Below are positions 31,965-40,501 of a stretch of DNA of 64,000 bases, piece by piece. The stretch is taken from the NCBI RefSeq assembly GCF_004803895.1, contig NZ_CP021978.1, positions 3,844,001 to 3,908,000 on the forward strand, written 5' to 3'. Within the stretch, counting starts at the first letter, position 1, and each line of letters starts with the position of its first letter. Position numbers and translations under genes: made by a program. Below the pieces are notes generated by a model. That model was not told where the DNA came from. It ran no database searches and saw nothing but the letters and a program-made list of their open reading frames with translations. Origin of the DNA: Streptomyces hawaiiensis. Its GTDB lineage: Bacteria; Actinomycetota; Actinomycetes; Streptomycetales; Streptomycetaceae.

Positions 31965-34190
31965 ATGCTTGGATCGACACACGGCACCCTCACCACCGAC
32001 TCCCGCCGGACCCGGGCCATCGCCTGTGGCGAGCAATCCGGGCCCGTCGTGCACGGCAGGCCGGCCCAGGCGGGCGACCTCGACGTCAGCGGACGCCCGC
32101 TGCACGCCGACGCACCCGACCTGGACCGCTTCTTCCGCCCCCGGTCCGTCGCCGTGATCGGCGCCTCGGACGCCACCGGCCGCCCGAACACCGGTATCAC
32201 CCGGCAACTGGCCGACTGGGCGGAACGCGTGGGCGCCACGCTCCACCCGGTGCATCCCAGCCGGCCGTCCGTCTTCGGCATCCCCTGCTCCCCTTCCGTC
32301 GCCGACCTGCCCGAGCAGGTCGATCTGGCCGTCGTGCTGGTCGGCGACCCCCTCCCGGTGATCGAGGAACTGGCCGACGCCAAGGCGCGGTTCGCGGTCG
32401 TCTTCGCGTCCGGGTTCGCGGAGACCGGGCCGGAGGGCGAGGCCGCCCAGCGGCGACTGACCGCCGCCGTCGAGCGGTCCGGGCTGCGGCTGCTGGGGCC
32501 CAACACCAACCTCAACGCCTTCGAGCGGTTCCGCGAGGACCTGGAGGGGCCCGCGATCGCGCTGATCACCCAGTCCGGCCACCAGGGCCGCCCCGTCTAC
32601 GCCTTGCAGGAACTCGGCATCCGCCTCTCCCACTGGGCCCCCACCGGCAACGAGGCCGACCTGGAGAGCGCCGACTTCCTCTCCTACTTCGCCGAGCAAC
32701 CCGAGGTCGGCGCCATCGCCTGCTACCTCGAAGGGCTCAAGGACGGGCGCTCCTTCCTGCTCGCCGCCGACCGGGCCGCCCGGCGCGGAGTCCCGGTCGT
32801 CGCCGTCAAGGTGGGCCGCACCGAGACCGGCGCCCGCACGGCCGCCTCCCACACCGGCAAGCTGACCGGTGCGGACGCGGTGGTGGACGCGGCGCTGCGC
32901 CAGTACGGCGTGATCCGGGTCGACGGGCTCGACGAACTCCAGGACACGGCCGCCCTCCTGGCCCGGGCCCGCCCGCCGCGCGCGGACGGCGTCGTCGTCT
33001 ACTCGATCTCGGGCGGCACGGGCGCGCACGTCGCCGACCTGGCGACCGAGGCGGGCCTGAGCCTGCCGGTGCTGTCCGAGGCCAAACAGGCCGAGCTGCA
33101 CCAGTGGATACCCGAGTACCTGAGCGTCGCCAACCCGGTCGACAACGGCGGCCACCCGGTGGGCGACCATCGCGGCCGGAAGATCATCGACGCGATCCTC
33201 GACGATCCTGCGGTGGGCGTGCTGATCTGCCCGGTCACCGGGCCGTTCCCGCCGCTCAGCGACCGGCTCGTCCGCGACCTGGTGGACGCGGCCGAGCAGA
33301 CCGACAAGCTCGTCTGCGTGGTGTGGGGTTCGCCGGTCGGCACCGAACCCGCCTACCGCGAGGTCCTGCTCGGATCCTCCCGCGTGGCCACCTTCCGCAC
33401 GGTCGGCAACTGCCTCACCGCCGTCCGCGCCCACCTCGCCCACCACCGCTTCACGGCCGCCTACCGCTCCCCCTTCGACGAGGCCCCGCGCACCCCCTCG
33501 CCCTCCTACCGCAAGGCGCAGGCCCTGATGCAGCCCGGCCGGCAGCTCAGCGAGCACGCGGCGAAGCAGCTGCTGCGGGCATACGGCATCCGCGTACCGC
33601 GCGAGCAGCTGGTGACCAGCGCGGCGGCGGCCGTCCGCGCGGCCGGGCTCGTGGGCTACCCGGTGGTGATGAAGGCCTCCGGCGCCCGCATCGCCCACAA
33701 GACCGAGCTGGGCCTGGTGAAGATCGGGCTGACCTCGGCCAGCCAGGTCCGCGACGCCTACCGGGAACTGACCGACATCGCCCGCTACGAGGACGTCTCC
33801 CTGGACGGCGTCCTGGTCTGCCAGATGGTGGAGCAGGGCGTCGAGATGGTCGTCGGTGTCACCCACGACGACCTGTTCGGCCCGACCGTGACCGTCGGGC
33901 TCGGCGGAGTGCTCGTCGAGGTGCTGCGCGACACCGCCGTGGGGGTGCCGCCCTTCGGGGAGGAGCAGGCGCGGGACATGCTCGCCGGGCTGCGCGGGCG
34001 GGCCCTGCTCGACGGGGTGCGGGGGCGGCCGGCGGCGGATCTGGACGCGCTGGTCGAGGTCGTCCTGCGGGTGCAGCGCATGGCCCTGGAACTCGGCGAC
34101 CAGCTCGCGGAACTGGACATCAACCCGCTGCTGGTGCTGCCGCGGGGGCAGGGCGCGGTGGCGCTGGACGCGCTGGCGGTGTGCCGCTGA
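31965..34190 (+). CDS. ADP-forming (NDP-forming) acyl-CoA synthetase family protein
   Basis: A 741-residue fused alpha-beta acyl-CoA synthetase of the acetate-CoA ligase (ADP-forming) family. Order: about 50-residue leader, CoA-binding Rossmann domain (RPRSVAVIGASDATGRPNTG), succinyl-CoA-ligase-like domain (SGHQGRPVYALQELGIRLS), the phosphohistidine His296 in SHTGKLTGAD, and an ATP-grasp domain (AYGIRVPREQLV, VVMKASGARIAHKTELG, ELDINPLLVL). It would reversibly make a CoA thioester with ADP and phosphate. AGGAG lies 12 nt before the ATG. The stop overlaps the crotonase ATG by one base. An operator lies 32 bp upstream. A third ligase alongside two AMP-forming ones suggests several acid intermediates are activated. 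Confidence 0.9.
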   Translation: MLGSTHGTLTTDSRRTRAIACGEQSGPVVHGRPAQAGDLDVSGRPLHADAPDLDRFFRPRSVAVIGASDATGRPNTGITRQLADWAERVGATLHPVHPSRPSVFGIPCSPSVADLPEQVDLAVVLVGDPLPVIEELADAKARFAVVFASGFAETGPEGEAAQRRLTAAVERSGLRLLGPNTNLNAFERFREDLEGPAIALITQSGHQGRPVYALQELGIRLSHWAPTGNEADLESADFLSYFAEQPEVGAIACYLEGLKDGRSFLLAADRAARRGVPVVAVKVGRTETGARTAASHTGKLTGADAVVDAALRQYGVIRVDGLDELQDTAALLARARPPRADGVVVYSISGGTGAHVADLATEAGLSLPVLSEAKQAELHQWIPEYLSVANPVDNGGHPVGDHRGRKIIDAILDDPAVGVLICPVTGPFPPLSDRLVRDLVDAAEQTDKLVCVVWGSPVGTEPAYREVLLGSSRVATFRTVGNCLTAVRAHLAHHRFTAAYRSPFDEAPRTPSPSYRKAQALMQPGRQLSEHAAKQLLRAYGIRVPREQLVTSAAAAVRAAGLVGYPVVMKASGARIAHKTELGLVKIGLTSASQVRDAYRELTDIARYEDVSLDGVLVCQMVEQGVEMVVGVTHDDLFGPTVTVGLGGVLVEVLRDTAVGVPPFGEEQARDMLAGLRGRALLDGVRGRPAADLDALVEVVLRVQRMALELGDQLAELDINPLLVLPRGQGAVALDALAVCR

Positions 34191-34981
34191 TGACGCGGGA
34201 CACCGTTCTGCACACGACCAGCGACCACGTCCTCACCCTCACCCTCAACCGGCCCGAGAGCCTCAACGCCCTCACGCCCGGGCAGCGCGAGGACATCATC
34301 CGGCTGCTGTCGGAGGCCAACGCCACGGCGGAGGTACGGGCTGTCGTGATCACGGGGACGGGCCGCGGCTTCTGCGCCGGAGCGGACCTCCGGGGCGCCG
34401 GCCCGACCGGCGAACGCGTCGCGGGCGATGTCGCACGCACCCTGCGCACCGGCGCCCAGCGCCTGATCGCCGCCGTGCTCGACTGCGAGAAGCCGGTGAT
34501 CGCCGCCGTGAACGGCACGGCGGCCGGCCTCGGCGCGCACCTCGCGTTCGCCTGCGATCTGGTCCTCGCGGCCGAATCCGCCCGCTTCATCGAGGTGTTC
34601 GTACGCCGCGGCCTGGTCCCCGACGGCGGCGGCGCCTACCTCCTGCCGCGGCTCGTCGGCCCGCAGCGCGCGAAAGAGCTGATGTTCTTCGGCGACGCGC
34701 TCACCGCACCGGACGCCGAACGCCTCGGGCTCGTCAACCGGGTCGTCAGGGACGAGGAGCTGGAGAAGACCGCGCGCGCATGGGCCGAGCGCCTCGCCTC
34801 CGGTCCGACCCGCGCCCTCGCCCTGACCAAGCAGCTCGTCAACGCCTCCCTCGACACCGACCGCACCGCCGCCTTCGCCGCCGAGGCCGCCGCTCAGGAG
34901 ATCAACATGACGACGGCGGACGCGCGGGAGGGCGTACGGAGCTTCGTGGAGCGGCGGGGGGCGGAGTTCAGAGGCCGCTGA
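34190..34981 (+). CDS. Enoyl-CoA hydratase/isomerase, PaaG-like
   Basis: A 263-residue crotonase-fold enzyme. LTLNRPESLNALT, oxyanion GRGFCAGADLRG, VIAAVNGTAAGLGAHLAFACDLV, and GLVPDGGGAYLLPRLVG. The PDGG motif has Asp where hydratases have Glu, as in PaaG-type isomerases, so double-bond isomerisation is likelier than hydration. TGATG overlap couples it to the ADP-forming ligase. The next gene is the flavin reductase, with its own operator between. Confidence 0.9.
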   Translation: MTRDTVLHTTSDHVLTLTLNRPESLNALTPGQREDIIRLLSEANATAEVRAVVITGTGRGFCAGADLRGAGPTGERVAGDVARTLRTGAQRLIAAVLDCEKPVIAAVNGTAAGLGAHLAFACDLVLAAESARFIEVFVRRGLVPDGGGAYLLPRLVGPQRAKELMFFGDALTAPDAERLGLVNRVVRDEELEKTARAWAERLASGPTRALALTKQLVNASLDTDRTAAFAAEAAAQEINMTTADAREGVRSFVERRGAEFRGR

Positions 34982-34990
34982 CCCTTCCTA

Positions 34991-35007
34991 TCTGACGCTG
35001 CGTCAGT
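34991..35007. promoter_or_regulatory. Regulon operator palindrome
   Basis: TCTGACG-CTG-CGTCAGT, one terminal mismatch, between the crotonase stop and the flavin reductase. It ends 4 nt before the ATG at 35012. If translation starts at 35039 instead, the distance is 31 nt. Confidence 0.8.
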
Positions 35008-35011
35008 TTCA

Positions 35012-35641
35012 ATGACGGGTGTGATGGGACAAGCAGGGATGGCGGAAGCCGCCGTCCGCTACCTCAGGTCGAACCGCACACCCGCCCCGGAGCCCGTCGA
35101 AACGCTGCCGCGCCCCGAGCTGCGCTGCGTCGCCGAGGACGAGCGCGCACCACTCGACCCGCGTGAGTTCCGCCGCGTCCTCGGGAACTTCGCGACGGGC
35201 GTGGCGGTCATCACGGCACCGCCCGCCGCCGACGGCGACTGTCCCGCCGGCTTCGCCTGCCAGTCCTTCACATCCCTCTCCCTCACCCCGCCCCTGGTGG
35301 CCTTCATGGTCGGCCGTACGTCGACGACGTGGCCGCGTATCGCGCGGGCCGGGGTCTTCTGCGTGAACGTCCTCGAGGCCGGGCAGGGCGAACTGTGCCG
35401 CGCGTTCGCGGTCAGCGGCGCTGACAAGTTCGCGGGCGTGACGTACGACGCGGCACCGGTGTCCGGCTCCCCACGCCTCGCGGGCACCGTCGCCTGGATC
35501 GACTGCGCGATCCACGCCGTCCACACCGGCGGTGACCACCTCATCGTGGTCGGCCGGGTGAACGCCCTCGGCACGGCGGACGATCCGTCCGGCCCGCTGC
35601 TCTTCCACCGGGGGCGCTTCACGCGGACGGCGCCCCTGTAG
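35012..35641 (+). CDS. Flavin reductase-like protein (HpaC/HsaB type)
   Basis: A 209-residue protein (200 if it starts at the ATG at 35039). The flavin reductase domain spans about 48-205: LDPREFRRVLGNFATGVAVIT, GFACQSFTSLSLTPPLVAFMVGRTSTTWPRI, FCVNVLEAGQGELCRAFA, and GGDHLIVVGRVNAL. Such enzymes reduce free FMN/FAD with NAD(P)H for a partner monooxygenase; HsaB does this in steroid catabolism. The two luciferase-like proteins at 3189 and 5185 are candidate partners. The gene lies directly behind an operator, and converges on a methyltransferase gene. Confidence 0.88.
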   Translation: MTGVMGQAGMAEAAVRYLRSNRTPAPEPVETLPRPELRCVAEDERAPLDPREFRRVLGNFATGVAVITAPPAADGDCPAGFACQSFTSLSLTPPLVAFMVGRTSTTWPRIARAGVFCVNVLEAGQGELCRAFAVSGADKFAGVTYDAAPVSGSPRLAGTVAWIDCAIHAVHTGGDHLIVVGRVNALGTADDPSGPLLFHRGRFTRTAPL

Positions 35642-35644
35642 GGC

Positions 35645-36766
35645 TCACTCCGCCGCCAACCGCCACAACGACGTGACCTCGGTGGACCGCGCGGCGTGCA
35701 GCGGATCGTCCGTGTCCCGTGCGCGGGGGTGGCGCGGACTGGTGTCCAGCCGGTCGACGACGCGCAGCCCGGCCGCCTCGATGGCGGCCGGCAACTCGTC
35801 CCGGCCGCGCAGCCCGAGCCGTTCGGCCAGGTCGGACAGGACGAGCCAGCCCTCACCGCCGGGTTCCAGCCGGTCGGCGAGCCCGTCGAGGAACCCGCGG
35901 AGCATGCCACCGCCCGCGTCGTATACCCCGAGGTCGAGGTCGGAGGCGGGCTTGGCGGGAACCCAGGGCGGGTTGCAGACGACGAGGCCGGCCCGTCCGT
36001 CGGGGTACAGGCCGGGCCCGGTGACGCGGACCGTCGCCGTGAGCCCCAGCCGCTGTACGTTCGCCCGCGCGCACTCGCGGGCCCGGGCGCTGACGTCCGT
36101 GGCCACCACCTGCCCGACCCCGCGCCGGGCCAGCACGGCGGCGAGCACCCCGGTGCCCGTGCCCAGGTCGAACGCGGTGCCCACGGCACCGCCGCACGGC
36201 AGGGGCGCCGCCGCGACGAGATCGACGTACTCGCTCCGGGTCGGCGCGAACACCCCGTAGTGCGGGTGGACCCGCGCGCCCAGCGCCGGTACGTGCACAC
36301 CCTTCTCCCGCCACTCCCGGGCGCTGATCACACCCAGCAGTTCCGTGAGGGCGACGGCGACAGGCCCGCCGGACGGCGGCCCGTAGGCCTCGTCGCACGC
36401 CCGGCGCACATCCGGCGCGCGGCGCAGCGCCAGGGTGTGGTCCTCCTCCAGCAGGACGAGCACCTTGCCGAGGACCCGCGCGCGGTGGGCCCGGAACCGG
36501 CGTTGTGCGTGAAACGCCTCGGTCGGCGAATCCGGCACATCGGGCGCACTGCGGCCGACGAGACGATCCATCGCACGCAGCAGCTGACGGGCGTTGTGGA
36601 AATCCCCGCGCCACAGCAGCGCGGTGCCCTCACAGGCCAGCCGGTGGGCGACGGCGGCCCGCATCCGGTCGTCGGCGACGACGACCCGGCGGGGCAGGGG
36701 CAGCCCGGACTCAGAGTGCCAGCGGGCTGAACGGGGTTCGGTTTCGTCCCAGTGGATCGTGGACAC
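35645..36766 (-). CDS. Class I SAM-dependent methyltransferase
   Basis: A 373-residue methyltransferase. The helical N-terminal domain (about 1-175) precedes a Rossmann domain with motif I FDLGTGTGVLAAVLARRG and the N-methylation motif NPPW (VVCNPPWVP). The NPPW motif occurs in enzymes that methylate amide or exocyclic N atoms in RNA, protein glutamine or bases. I chose the GTG at 36766 because GAGGAG lies 6 nt upstream; an earlier GTG at 36802 lacks a ribosome site. No regulon operator precedes it. Probably a conserved gene unrelated to the catabolic blocks. Confidence 0.85.
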   Translation of the reverse strand: MSTIHWDETEPRSARWHSESGLPLPRRVVVADDRMRAAVAHRLACEGTALLWRGDFHNARQLLRAMDRLVGRSAPDVPDSPTEAFHAQRRFRAHRARVLGKVLVLLEEDHTLALRRAPDVRRACDEAYGPPSGGPVAVALTELLGVISAREWREKGVHVPALGARVHPHYGVFAPTRSEYVDLVAAAPLPCGGAVGTAFDLGTGTGVLAAVLARRGVGQVVATDVSARARECARANVQRLGLTATVRVTGPGLYPDGRAGLVVCNPPWVPAKPASDLDLGVYDAGGGMLRGFLDGLADRLEPGGEGWLVLSDLAERLGLRGRDELPAAIEAAGLRVVDRLDTSPRHPRARDTDDPLHAARSTEVTSLWRLAAE

Positions 36767-37075
36767 GGCAGACTCCTCGGAAGGTCGAACATGAGCGAAC
36801 ACGCGAAGTCACGACGACCACGTCGCCGAGGACCATGCCGAGTGTCATGAACTGACCTTTCCGAGCAGAGGGGTCAGGGAGGTGGATCGAGTTCCCGCCC
36901 TCAGGATAGGCCGGGCGCGGACCCGGTCGTCGTCACCGACGGCGATGAAAATGGGGTGCCCGCGGACGGCTCGGTGTGACGATCATGGCCGGACACAGCC
37001 CCGCGACCGAAGAGGAACCCGAACCGGCCTCGCCCAGCAGGACAGACACCGAACCGGGTGAGCCGGAGACCCGGT
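36767..37075. other. Intergenic region, no gene supported
   Basis: 309 bp between the methyltransferase start and the MFS stop. The methyltransferase promoter should be here. I see no regulon palindrome, no hairpin-plus-T-run and no codon-biased frame. Confidence 0.5.
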
Positions 37076-38377
37076 TCAGGCCACCGCCACCTCGCCCGCC
37101 GCCCTCCGCCGGATCACCAGCGCCATCAGCGCCGCCGCCGCGCACAGCGCCCCCGACGCGTACCAGACGACGTCGTACGTGCCGAACGTGTCGCGGGCGA
37201 CGCCGCCCAGGAAGGCGACGAGGGCGGCTCCGACCTGGTGGGAGGCCAGGACCCAGCCGAAGACGATCGCGCTGTCCTCGCCGTAGTGCTCGCGGCACAG
37301 GGCGAGGGTGGGCGGGACGGTGGCGACCCAGTCGAGGCCGTAGAAGACGATGAAGAAGATCATCGGGGGGTGCACCGCCGGGCCCAGCAGGAGCGGGAGG
37401 AACATCAGCGACACGCCCCGCAGCGCGTAGTACACCGCCAGCAGGCGGCGCGGCTCGAAGCGGTCCGTGAACCAGCCGGAGGCGATCGTGCCGACGACGT
37501 CGAAGACGCCGATGACCGCGAGCAGGGAGGCGGCGGCCTGCACGGGCATGTGGTGGTCGTGGGCCGCGGGGATGAAGTGGGTCTGGATCAGACCGTTCGT
37601 GGAGGCGCCGCAGATCGCGAAGGTGCCGGCGAGCAGCCAGAACGGGCCGGTGCGTACGGCAGAGAGCAGGACACTCACGGCCCGGCGGGCCGCGCCGGGG
37701 ACGGGCGGCGGCTTCGGCACGAACTCGGCGGCGCCGTACGGCTTCAGGCCCACGTCCGCCGGGTGGTCGTGCAGCAGGAGCCACACGAACGGCACGACCG
37801 CGAGGGCGGCGAGGGCGACCGTCACGGCCGCCGGGCGCCAGTCGTACCGCTCGATGATCCAGGACAGCAGGGGCAGGAAGATCAGCTGGCCGGAGGCCGA
37901 GGCGGCGGTGAGGATGCCGCTGACCAGGCCGCGCCGTTCGGTGAACCAGCGGTTGGTGACGGTCGCAGCGAAGGCCAGCGCCATGGAGCCGGAGCCGAGG
38001 CCGACCAGCAGGCCCCAGCACAGCATCAGCTGCCAGGCCGCGGTCATCCACACGGTGAGCCAGGAGCCGGCCGCGATCACGGTCAGGGCGACCGCGACGA
38101 CCCGGCGGATGCCGAAGCGGTCCATCAGGGCCGCCGCGAACGGGGCCGTCAGACCGTAGAGCGCGAGATTCACCGAGACAGCGGCGCCGATCGTGCCGCG
38201 CGACCAGTCGAACTCGGCGTGCAACGGGTCGATGAGCAGGCCCGGCACGGACCGGAAGGCGGCGGCGCCGATGATCGTCACGAAGGTGACGGCGGCGACG
38301 AACCAGGCGCGGTGCACCCGCGCACGAGTCGGCTTCGGCGGCTGCCGCACAGCCGCCGCATCGGTTGTCTGGGTCAC
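37076..38377 (-). CDS. MFS transporter
   Basis: A 433-residue major facilitator with 12 predicted hydrophobic segments, from WFVAAVTFVTIIGAAAF to GALCAAAALMALVI. The loop 2-3 motif reads MDRFGIRRVV and the matching second-half loop reads TDRFEPRRLLAV, both typical of the family. It resembles oxalate/formate- and monocarboxylate-type MFS proteins. I prefer the GTG at 38377 (GGAAG 9 nt upstream) to the ATG at 38410. It is divergent from a GlxA-type regulator, so that regulator probably controls it. It may import an acid substrate; no regulon operator is present. Confidence 0.88.
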   Translation of the reverse strand: MTQTTDAAAVRQPPKPTRARVHRAWFVAAVTFVTIIGAAAFRSVPGLLIDPLHAEFDWSRGTIGAAVSVNLALYGLTAPFAAALMDRFGIRRVVAVALTVIAAGSWLTVWMTAAWQLMLCWGLLVGLGSGSMALAFAATVTNRWFTERRGLVSGILTAASASGQLIFLPLLSWIIERYDWRPAAVTVALAALAVVPFVWLLLHDHPADVGLKPYGAAEFVPKPPPVPGAARRAVSVLLSAVRTGPFWLLAGTFAICGASTNGLIQTHFIPAAHDHHMPVQAAASLLAVIGVFDVVGTIASGWFTDRFEPRRLLAVYYALRGVSLMFLPLLLGPAVHPPMIFFIVFYGLDWVATVPPTLALCREHYGEDSAIVFGWVLASHQVGAALVAFLGGVARDTFGTYDVVWYASGALCAAAALMALVIRRRAAGEVAVA

Positions 38378-38448
38378 GACACAGAGCTTCCGATCTGCGG
38401 CCGGCTCCATCGAGTGGCCCGAAGGACAGCATTCGTTAGGATCGGGCC

Positions 38449-39462
38449 ATGCGTCGTGACCCGGAGTTCCGCCCGCACCGCGTCGCCGTCCTCGCCCTCG
38501 ACGGCCTGCTCCCCTTCGAGCTGGGCATCCCGCACCGCATCTTCGGCCGCCCCAGCGATGCCCGGAGGCGCCGGCTGTACGACGTCGTCACCTGCTCGAT
38601 CCGCCCGCCGGGCCCGGTGCGGACCGACGCCGACTTCGCCATCCAGGTCGAGCACGGCCCCGAGACCCTGGCCACCGCCGACACCGTGATCGTCCCGGCG
38701 TCGTACGAACTCGGCCCGGTCTTCGAGCAGGGCGTGCTCACCGGCGAACTGGCCGCCGCCCTCGCCCACATCCGCCCCGGCACCCGGCTCGCCTCGATCT
38801 GCACCGGCGTCTACGTCCTCGCCGCCGCCGGTCTCCTGGACGGCCGGCCCGCCACCACGCACTGGGCCGACGCCGACCGTTTCCAGCGGCTCTTCCCGCG
38901 GATCGAGGTCGACCCGGACGTCCTGTTCATCGACGACGGCGACGTCCTGACCTCCGCCGGTGTCGCGGCCGGCGTCGACCTGTGCCTGCACATGGTGCGC
39001 CGCGACCACGGCACGGCCGTCGCCAACGACGTGGCCCGCCGCATGGTCGTGCCGCCGCACCGCGACGGCGGCCAGGCGCAGTACATCCACCGGCCCGTGC
39101 CCGACCCGCAGCAGGCGACCACCACCTCGGCCCGCACCTGGGCCCTGCGCCGTCTCCACGAGCCGATCCAGCTGCGCGACATGGCCGCCCAGGAGTCCAT
39201 GTCGGTGCGTACCTTCACCCGCCGCTTCCGCGAGGAGACCGGCGTCAGCCCCGGGCAATGGCTCACCCAGCAGCGCGTGGAGCGGGCCCGCCACCTTCTG
39301 GAGTCCACCGACCGCTCCGTCGACCACGTAGCGCGGGACGCGGGCTTCGGCACGGCCCAGTCGATGCGCCAGCACCTCCAGTCGGCCCTCGGCGTCACGC
39401 CCACCGCCTACCGGCGCACGTTCCGGGCGGAGATCGACACGGCGGCCGCGCTCAGAAGGTGA
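38449..39462 (+). CDS. GlxA-family regulator (DJ-1/PfpI-like domain plus AraC-type HTH)
   Basis: A 337-residue transcription regulator. The N-terminal DJ-1/PfpI-like domain (about 10-190) has Cys118 in the nucleophile-elbow segment ASICTGVYVLAAAG. The C-terminal AraC/XylS HTH (about 235-330) has ESMSVRTFTRRFREETGVSPGQWL and VARDAGFGTAQSMRQHLQSALGVTP. Such proteins activate or repress in response to small molecules. It is divergent from the MFS gene with a short gap and likely regulates it. The 3' end overlaps the alcohol dehydrogenase gene by 11 bp in convergent orientation. Confidence 0.92.
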   Translation: MRRDPEFRPHRVAVLALDGLLPFELGIPHRIFGRPSDARRRRLYDVVTCSIRPPGPVRTDADFAIQVEHGPETLATADTVIVPASYELGPVFEQGVLTGELAAALAHIRPGTRLASICTGVYVLAAAGLLDGRPATTHWADADRFQRLFPRIEVDPDVLFIDDGDVLTSAGVAAGVDLCLHMVRRDHGTAVANDVARRMVVPPHRDGGQAQYIHRPVPDPQQATTTSARTWALRRLHEPIQLRDMAAQESMSVRTFTRRFREETGVSPGQWLTQQRVERARHLLESTDRSVDHVARDAGFGTAQSMRQHLQSALGVTPTAYRRTFRAEIDTAAALRR

Positions 39463-40501
39463 GCACCGCCCGCGCCACCCGCCCCGCCTCCGCGTCCGCC
39501 GCCGCCTTCTCGAACTCCTCGACGGGGTAGGTCCGGGTGACCAGTTCGTCGAGCAGGAGGCGCCCTCGGCGGTACAGGCCGGCGTACAGGGCGATGTCCC
39601 GCTGGGGGCGGGAGGAGCCGTAGCGGCAGCCCAGGATGGACTTGTCGAGGTACATCGAGGAGACGCGGAAGGACGCCTCGGCCGTGGCCGGGGGCACGCC
39701 CAGCAGGATGGCCTGGCCGTGCCGGTCCAGGGCGTCGATCGCCTGGCGGATCAGCTCCACGCGGCCGACGCACTCGAAGGCGTGGTCGGCGCCCGTGGGC
39801 AGGAGGTCGCGCACCCCTTGCGTCGACGTCAGGAAGTCGGTCGCGCCGAACCGGCGTGCCGCCTCCTCCTTCGCCGGGTCGGCGTCGACGGCCACGATCC
39901 GCCCGGCGCCCGCGAGCCGCGCGCCCTGGAGCACGTTCAGGCCGACGCCGCCCGTTCCGATGACCAGGACGCTGTCGCCGCGGTCCACCCGCGCCCGGTT
40001 CAGTACGGCGCCCACCCCGGTCAGCACCCCGCACCCGATGAGCGCCGCCGAGGTCAGCGGAATGTCGTCGGGGATCTTGACCGCCTGTACGGCTTTGACG
40101 ACCGTGCGCTCGGCGAACGCCGAGTTCGACGCGAACTGGTGCACCGGCGAGCCGTCGTGGCGAAACGGCCGGCCCGGGCGCCCTATGGCCTGCCGGCACA
40201 TGGTCGGCCGGCCCCGGTCGCACTCGGCGCACGTGCCGCAGTTGGCCAGGGTGGACAGCGCCACATGCTCACCGGGCGCGACATGGGTGACACCCCCACC
40301 CACCGCCTCCACGACCCCGGCCCCCTCATGGCCCAGCACCACGGGAACGGGGAAGGGGATGGTCCCGTCCACCACCGACAGATCGCTGTGGCACAGTCCG
40401 GCCGCCGCGATCGCGACCCGCACCTCGCCCGGCCCGGGCTCGCGCACCTCCAGGCCGGTCACGACCCGGACCTGCTTCCCGTCGAAGATCACGCCTCGCA
40501 T
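39452..40501 (-). CDS. Zinc-dependent alcohol dehydrogenase
   Basis: A 349-residue medium-chain dehydrogenase. Catalytic zinc ligands Cys37 (GLCHSD) and His58/Glu59 (GHEGAG); structural zinc ligands Cys88, Cys91, Cys94, Cys102; nucleotide-binding GTGGVG. It resembles mycothiol/formaldehyde- or NDMA-type alcohol dehydrogenases (TIGR03989-like), but the exact subgroup is not certain. The ATG overlaps the upstream acyl-CoA dehydrogenase stop by one base (TGATG). It is the last gene of the unit SDR, dehydrogenase, alcohol dehydrogenase that starts behind the operator at 42735. It would oxidise an alcohol to an aldehyde for the aldehyde dehydrogenase. Confidence 0.93.
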   Translation of the reverse strand: MRGVIFDGKQVRVVTGLEVREPGPGEVRVAIAAAGLCHSDLSVVDGTIPFPVPVVLGHEGAGVVEAVGGGVTHVAPGEHVALSTLANCGTCAECDRGRPTMCRQAIGRPGRPFRHDGSPVHQFASNSAFAERTVVKAVQAVKIPDDIPLTSAALIGCGVLTGVGAVLNRARVDRGDSVLVIGTGGVGLNVLQGARLAGAGRIVAVDADPAKEEAARRFGATDFLTSTQGVRDLLPTGADHAFECVGRVELIRQAIDALDRHGQAILLGVPPATAEASFRVSSMYLDKSILGCRYGSSRPQRDIALYAGLYRRGRLLLDELVTRTYPVEEFEKAAADAEAGRVARAVLTF

